Below, piece after piece: positions 58,441-64,000 of a stretch of 64,000 nucleotides of DNA. The stretch is taken from NCBI GenBank assembly GCA_025024175.1, contig QCXZ01000137.1, forward strand, positions 5,332,001-5,396,000. The letters run 5' to 3'. The notes beneath the pieces were generated by a model. It was not told where the DNA came from. It did not search any database and was given only the letters and a program-made list of their open reading frames with translations. The translations under genes were made by a program, and so were the position numbers. Each line of letters opens with the position of its first letter. Within the stretch, counting starts at the first letter, position 1. Source of the DNA: Rhyzopertha dominica (lineage: Eukaryota > Arthropoda > Insecta > Coleoptera > Bostrichidae).

Positions 58441-58823
58441 ATATGCACGAAGGCGGCTGTATCTTACAAAAATAGCTATTTGGATCATTGAAAATTAAGG
58501 TTCCTTTTAGAGTTAAATATTTAATTACTTATTAGCTTAGTAACACTGTATACGTTAGTTACAATATCATAATAGACTAGATACAAATGTTATTTCAAAA
58601 CTATTTTTATGAACAATGACGTGAGCATTTTGACAGTTTTAAAATTTTATAGATATAGTAATGCAACTCTCTTACCGTTATTACAACCCTGCAATAAAAT
58701 TACCCCAAATAACCGGATTACAATTAATTTAGGTCCGATTTTCAGAAGATGGTTAAGCAGGGTCGGATTATTTAAAGTTCACTACCGGTCAAACCAAAAC
58801 TAGCATTCAGTCTTAGTATTTCT

Positions 58824-59640
58824 GTGCGCGAGACAAGAGAAGCGAAAAATGTTCGGTCCTTGGGAAAAAGTACCGCTCAGAATGAAGTTGCCGGTGCTGA
58901 CATGGAAGTGCAAATTGAAGAAAACGAGAGGAATCGTCGTTACCTCACCCAAGATGCCAAAGAAATCATAAAAAATGTATCCAATTTTTTGATAAAAAAA
59001 GAGTGCAGTGCTCCGTTAAAAGTGAGAAGTGAAATGGTTGGTGACCCCTACACGACTATGAGAGATATTATCGAAAATAAAGGCAATTCAAGAAAATCAC
59101 GCAATTCGGAGAAATTTCTAAATATATTAAAAGATCTTGGGATAGAAATTAAAAAAGTGATTTACCAAATGTATAAATTAAATAATATAAATTAAAACTT
59201 TTGGAATTAGGAGATGACATAAGTTATTGCGAAGAGTGGTTCAGAAAATACCTGAGGAGTATCGGTTTTAATTATAGTACCATGAAACCAACGTTTGTCC
59301 ATAATGGAATCAACCCGACTAAAAAGAATGAGATGGGATTATATAAACGAAATCATAACGTACCGCAAAGAAAATCGTAATATCGTATATTTGGATGAAA
59401 CGTGGTACGACACCTACGACTTGATAGAAAGAGGTCTGACAGATGGGACAAATAACTGCGTTCTGCAAGCACCACCTTCGAGAGGAAAAAGAATTATAAT
59501 TCTTCATGCGGGAGGAAGAGATGGATGGGTGGAAAATGGCTTATTACTGTCAGCGAAACAGATCCAAAATTGTTCTGCTGACTACGAACAACGGCTCTAT
59601 ACAAAATTATTCTCAATTACTTGTATTTCTAAGTTAAAAT
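58824..59640 (+). pseudogene. DDE transposase of the YLDETW type, truncated
   Basis: Plus-strand pieces in three frames. 58824-59195 is the N-terminal region (DAKEIIKNVSNFLIKKECSA, then a degenerate HTH). 59195-59294 has CEEWFRKYLRSIGFNYS. 59295-59642 has YRKENRNIVYLDETWYDTYD, with the first catalytic Asp in LDET, followed by RGKRIIILHAGGRDGWVENG and NCSADYE. This matches a common insect DDE family in which VYLDETW and IVLHAGGR.GW are the landmarks. It breaks off where the second Asp region should start, just before the mariner-like element at 59.7 kb. Confidence 0.72.
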
Positions 59641-59695
59641 AGTAAACGACTTGGAGAACTGTTAATGAAATAATAAGGTACTGTCTGTTCGTATC

Positions 59696-61405
59696 GAATT
59701 CGACCGATTTTCTGAAATTGTGTATGGGCCTATGGGTAATTAAAATGCATTTACTGGAATTTTTTCAACTCCGTGTCAGCTCTCGTTTCAGCGATATGGG
59801 CGCAAGTTGCACTTTTTTAATGGGAAGGGGTGTAAAAGGCATATCATTAAAAGGGATATTTTTCCTGATTTCAAAAACGTATCACACTTGTACAATTTAT
59901 TGCTTTTGAGTTAAGAAAAGTGTAAATGCAATAATTGAGCCTGACAAAGAATGAAAACAATTTTCTTTATCGCTAAAAAGAACAAAATATCCAGGTATTA
60001 CCATATTTTCTTGACTGGTGATAATTTTCGATTAGTTTGATCAATTTATTGCGAATAGGGTACTCAAAAAGTAGAGAAGAAAAATATGATTCCGCGAAAA
60101 ATGCAGTACTTTTTCAGATTTACATTACTCGTGGTAGTAATGCAGCCTTGAGTAAAAGTTTTCTAATCTACTTTGTAGCATATTTGGAGGTAAGTTCTGA
60201 ATTTCTGCCTTGATTCGTCCTTTTAAATCTTCTGCATTATATGGCCGATCAGCATAAGTACGATTTTTCAGCTACTGCCTATCAATCGATCTGTTTGGAA
60301 ATATAGCATTCGAATATCCACGAACGTTGACTGCAAAATGGTGGGCGCACCATCTTGCTGAAACCATATCTGTTCAGAAGGAAGCGCAGCATTTTTACGA
60401 TTAGGGAACAGGCGAATAAGTTCTGGTATAATGTGTTCGCACAAGAGCTGTAAATACTTGACCGCATTTAAATTTCCTTAATTAAAAAAGGCCTTATAAT
60501 GTGCTCACCGATAATATCACACCAGACATTCACTTTCTAAGGGTGTTGTGTCGTTGTGTGTGGACTTGTTCCATCCAATGTGGATTTCTGTCCGACCAAT
60601 ATCTTCAATTATGTGTATTCACATTACCATTGAGAAAAAAGTCATTTCATCAGGAAACATAATCCAATTTAAAAGGTTTCTTTTTTCATCTNTCATGTTC
60701 NTAGCAGTTTCGCAAAATTCTATCTTACGATCGAAATAATCCTCGTTCAGTTCTTGTAATAAGTGAATTTTGTATGGATGAGACTTATCTTTTTTCAACA
60801 TTTTTTGAACAGATCTGCTAATATGGTTAGTGAGAGCACGCTGTTGTACGGAACATTTCGGATTCTCTTGCACATCTAAAAGGACATTCTCCTCTCTCGT
60901 AGCAAGCTTTGGACGTTCTTGTTTTTGACGATTTTTAACACCACCGGTTACGTCAAAACGTTGCAATGTTTTAATAACTGTTATTACTTCCGAATAACTT
61001 CGTTTTTTATCTCCATAACCATTCGTAATCAGAATTTAGGTGCGATCATGTTCAGTTAACTGACGCACTGCGTTTGCAAATAACAAAGTGATTTAAAATT
61101 ATCACCAGTCACGAGGAAAATGGAGACATCTGGAGTTTTTGTGCTTACTTAGCGATAACGAATATGGTTTTGATCCCTTTTTTTGCAATACCCAAGTTTG
61201 TTATCACACTTTTCTCAACTCAGAAGCAATGAAATGTACAAGTGTAATACACTTTTGAAATCAGGAAGAAAAATCTTTTTCAATGATGTGCCTATTGACC
61301 CCCCTTCCATTAAAAATAATGGCACGGAGTTGAAAAAATTCCAAAAAATGCATTTTAATTACCCACAGCTCCAAGCCCAATTTCAGGAAAATCGGTCGAA
61401 CTGAA
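59696..61405 (-). mobile_element. Mariner-like element with over 200-bp inverted ends
   Basis: 59696-59930 matches the reverse complement of about 61190-61405 throughout (TTCGACCGATTTT, GGTAATTAAAATGCATTT, GGAATTTTTTCAACTCCGTG, GATTTCAAAA.CGTAT). The element is about 1.7 kb, with a minus-strand transposase inside. The exact tips and target duplication are unclear. Confidence 0.75.
60130..61060 (-). pseudogene. Mariner-like transposase, decayed
   Basis: The open part (60966-60619) begins QRFDVTGGVKNRQKQERPKL and contains the HTH (NHISRSVQKMLKKDKSHPYK). The linker LNEDYFDRKIEFCETA follows, and FPDEMTF (normally FSDE.TF) carries the first Asp. C-terminal frames below 60620 recover WRYWSDRNPHWMEQ-like, WFQQDGAP-like (near 60350) and terminal segments with shifts. 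N bases at 60692 and 60701 fall in the frame. Confidence 0.72.
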
Positions 61406-61559
61406 ACTGAAATATCCTGCTGGTTCCATGCTGCTATGTAGCGATCCTGTAAAACAATTTGAAAAATTGTACAAAAATACATCTCTCATTACTAACAAAC
61501 TCCAAAAGAAACACCACCCACGCAGAAGCCTAATAAAAATTTATGTATGTAAAAGCATC

Positions 61560-62090
61560 TTAGCATCGAATAATTCCGCGGATGCAGATGGCTTCCGGCG
61601 AGCCCCAGATTAAACGCAAGAAAATCAGCGTCCATAAATATTCCCGGTTTACGGGGGTCGGCTTGGAAATCCGGAACACAAATCTTTATACAAACCTGGT
61701 GACTTGCAAATCTGATTATTAGAACGGAACTCGACGATGCCGTACCTCAATACCGCCTAAGCAAGACAAACAGCGAGAAAAAGCACAGAACGGAAAATTT
61801 GCATTCGCCCTGGCATTTCGCGAAGTGAACACTGAGGGGGGGCAGCGCCATTTGCTCGTACATTCTGATAAAGCGCAAATTGAGATGATCAAATCTGGCA
61901 CGGTTCTCCACTGAACCAGTTCGTGGGGAGGGGAAGACTGATTGCTCGAACCACCGCGTGGACCTACATTATTTGATGTACAAAATTTCTGGATTTCTAA
62001 TCTCCGTGCTGCTGAATTGTTTTCAATGATAGCCCCTGAATCTGCCAGTAAAAAATGCAAATGCTCGCGGAAAATTGACAAGATATGTAT
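61560..62090. other. GC-rich single-copy island
   Basis: Repeat-free, CpG-containing (CTTCCGGCGAGCCCCAG, GGGGGGCAGCGCCATTTG). The minus frame at 61719-62081 shows no domain. Candidate conserved non-coding element. Confidence 0.35.
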
Positions 62091-62099
62091 TGATACCTA

Positions 62100-64000
62100 T
62101 AGGATCTGTACAACACACATTATATTCGACAAACAAAAAACATCATGTTTTGCTTTTTTTAGATATGAAGATATTTTCGAATATATCACCAGTCATCAAA
62201 ATATCAGTAAAAACTTTGAGTAAGAAACATAATGTTGAATCAATTTACAAAAAAAACTTTGTACTGACTGTATTTGCACAAACACTACAAATGCAAACGC
62301 AAAACTCCACTATTTATAACAAGGGAGCGATTAATAAAAACGTCGTATGAGAAAAGGTCTGGAATGTGCATACGACTGGACAGTAGCAGAAATTGGAACC
62401 CTAAAAGTNCNCTAANACACTTAAAACATATCCCGTGTATCAACTCTCCATAAATCACGAACGGTTTATATAATATAATAATTTCAGCAGTGTCGATAAA
62501 AACGACAGCAGCTGTATTTATCACATATTTGTGAAAAGTATATGCCAATTAAATCACAAAATGTCAACAGTATTTCCGAGTAAAGCAACGGGTCATTATA
62601 CTATGTAAAACATATTAAAAAACAGATAAAGACAGTTAATGCGCGAAATCAGTCAGAGAAAATATTTATGTATAAAGAACTTAAGAAGGAAAAGCATAAT
62701 TGGAACTAGTGAATATAAAAATTACTCTATTCAACTACTAAATCAAACTCAAGAACTAATCATGAATGTTAATAAAATCGACTAAAAATGAGTATTGACT
62801 ACAATTCAGCAACGTCGGGAAAGCAGTAAAAAATATGATAGAGCATACAATAAGCAACAATAAAGAAATCACACAAAGTACTGATTGCAAAATTAAGGAT
62901 ATGCAAACATTCAAAAAAGGCGCTCAAACATTTAACTTAAGATATAAAAAAAATTACTGAAACAGAGTGTAATATCACAGGATATAACTAACTAATGATC
63001 TGCATCTGACCTGACTTAGTTTTGTACATACAGCATTCTAACGTAGGTATCATTTTTGAAGAAAATATTTACATTTAAAAATTGCTCGTAACAATAACAC
63101 CATAAGATGAAAACAAAACAGCACATCGCAAAAAAACAAAACAATAAAACCAAAAGGTATTAAGTGTAATGGATAAAGTTATACAGTTCATTAGAAAAGA
63201 CCACAAAAGACTAAAAATTGAATATGCCCCGACTAAGAAAATTCGTATAACACGTGACTTCCATAACGTTCTTTTTCCCTTAATTTTTATTCTCAGCTTT
63301 TTTGTCGTCTTTTGTAAGGATTTAATTATAGTATTATTCAATATCTAAACATTATTTCAAGTACACACAGATTGTGATACGAATTCTTCTCAATTAGTAC
63401 TCAAAACATTCCTTAACGTGATAGCGAAAAAAAATAACACTAAACCCGTGCACCAGAAATTTTGGTATAAATAGTTAATATCACTGAAAAGTCGCTGGTA
63501 ACATGTGCCTTTAAAGTTCCACAGAAATGATTGGTTTAACAAATAACTATTAGGAAGGAAAAACTTGTTCGTCAAGCAACATATTTATTTAATGGCTTAG
63601 AGATTATTATATGGGCGTACCGGGTTGCCAACTCTGAGCCCTTCCAATTTCCCATACATTTAGCTGGTTAATTATGTGTGTACACCTAAAAATTGTGTTA
63701 TTTACAAAATTGTAAATACAGTAAAATTTATAGGCAAGTATATTCCACAATTTTCATCCAGAACTCATATTTGACCCTTGCAAATGACCTTCTCTAATAA
63801 GTCGTTGTCAAATGATTTCCAAGCCTAATCGATGCCATGTCCGTTTTGAAGCTGTAACTGCAACATTCTTGTTGTTACGAATCGTTGTCTTAGGACGGAT
63901 ATAGCTTTAAAAGACTATCTTAGTCAGGATGTCATAACACGATTTCTGCTTTTCTACATTTTCCTATAAAGATTGTTCGACTAACTACTGTTATTTGAAT
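62100..64000. other. AT-rich sequence to the window end
   Basis: No recognised gene or element. A cluster of N bases lies near 62409-62416. Confidence 0.25.

Noticed and set aside
57845..58441. 198-residue open frame in a GC-rich island
   Set aside because: Arg/Ala-rich low complexity, two N bases, overlapping frames in other registers, and no recognised domain.
1..64000. CRISPR arrays, rRNA genes, bacterial operons
   Set aside because: No regularly spaced identical repeats with unique spacers, no rRNA-like blocks, and no prokaryotic gene organisation. The 355-bp tandem repeat is a ribozyme element, not CRISPR.

Overview
The window reads as insect nuclear DNA, probably from a beetle (inference from repeat content and gene architecture). 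It is AT-rich, has no dense gene set and no bacterial-style operons, and is mostly intronic or intergenic sequence filled with decayed transposable elements. The one convincing host coding segment is at 10540-10783 (+): a signal-peptide first coding exon with an internal Lys-Arg processing site that stops at a consensus splice donor in phase 1. It looks like the start of a secreted neuropeptide-type precursor. No matching next exon was found in the remaining 53 kb, so most of the window may be a very large first intron. GC-richer, repeat-free islands punctuate the AT-rich DNA every few kb and are candidate conserved non-coding elements.

Layout. 0-5.5 kb: a Tc1-like remnant split by a tandem hammerhead-ribozyme element, a GC-rich island, then a jockey-like non-LTR retrotransposon split by a nearly intact Tc1-like transposon with IR/DR ends and a 56-bp intron. 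7.4-9.7 kb: a hAT-like end and a 1.67-kb mariner-type element with about 190-bp inverted ends. 9.97-10.8 kb: GC-rich 5' region and the signal-peptide exon. 12-17.3 kb: an inverted Penelope-like 3' end, a 1-kb foldback element and a mariner C-terminal scrap. 17.9-20.4 kb: a non-LTR element with endonuclease and RT, lacking the YADD block and split by a ribozyme repeat. 21.3-22.5 kb: a DUF4371/hAT fragment and a 672-bp SINE-like insertion with 23-bp target duplications. 25.1-31.1 kb: a divergent ribozyme repeat, RT and transposase scraps, the best Penelope-like element (RT plus GIY-YIG) and a further ribozyme repeat. 31.2-35.2 kb: a 1.6-kb foldback element and a hAT element with perfect 8-bp duplications. 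36.5-51.2 kb: two DD41D-type mariner relatives, several non-LTR remnants, a second Penelope region, and an RTE-like element containing a Tc1 copy. 51.5-61.4 kb: more non-LTR remnants, a perfect hairpin between TA tracts, a YLDETW-type DDE transposase and a mariner-like element with long inverted ends. The end of the window is AT-rich.

The most unusual content is a family of roughly 355-bp repeats carrying type I hammerhead ribozymes with very short stem III. Five ribozyme motifs occur in four loci. One locus is a 1.9-unit tandem array with exact 12-bp target duplications. Together with the Penelope-like reverse transcriptase/endonuclease remnants, this is the layout expected of metazoan retrozymes and their presumed helper. 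No CRISPR array, rRNA or convincing tRNA was seen.
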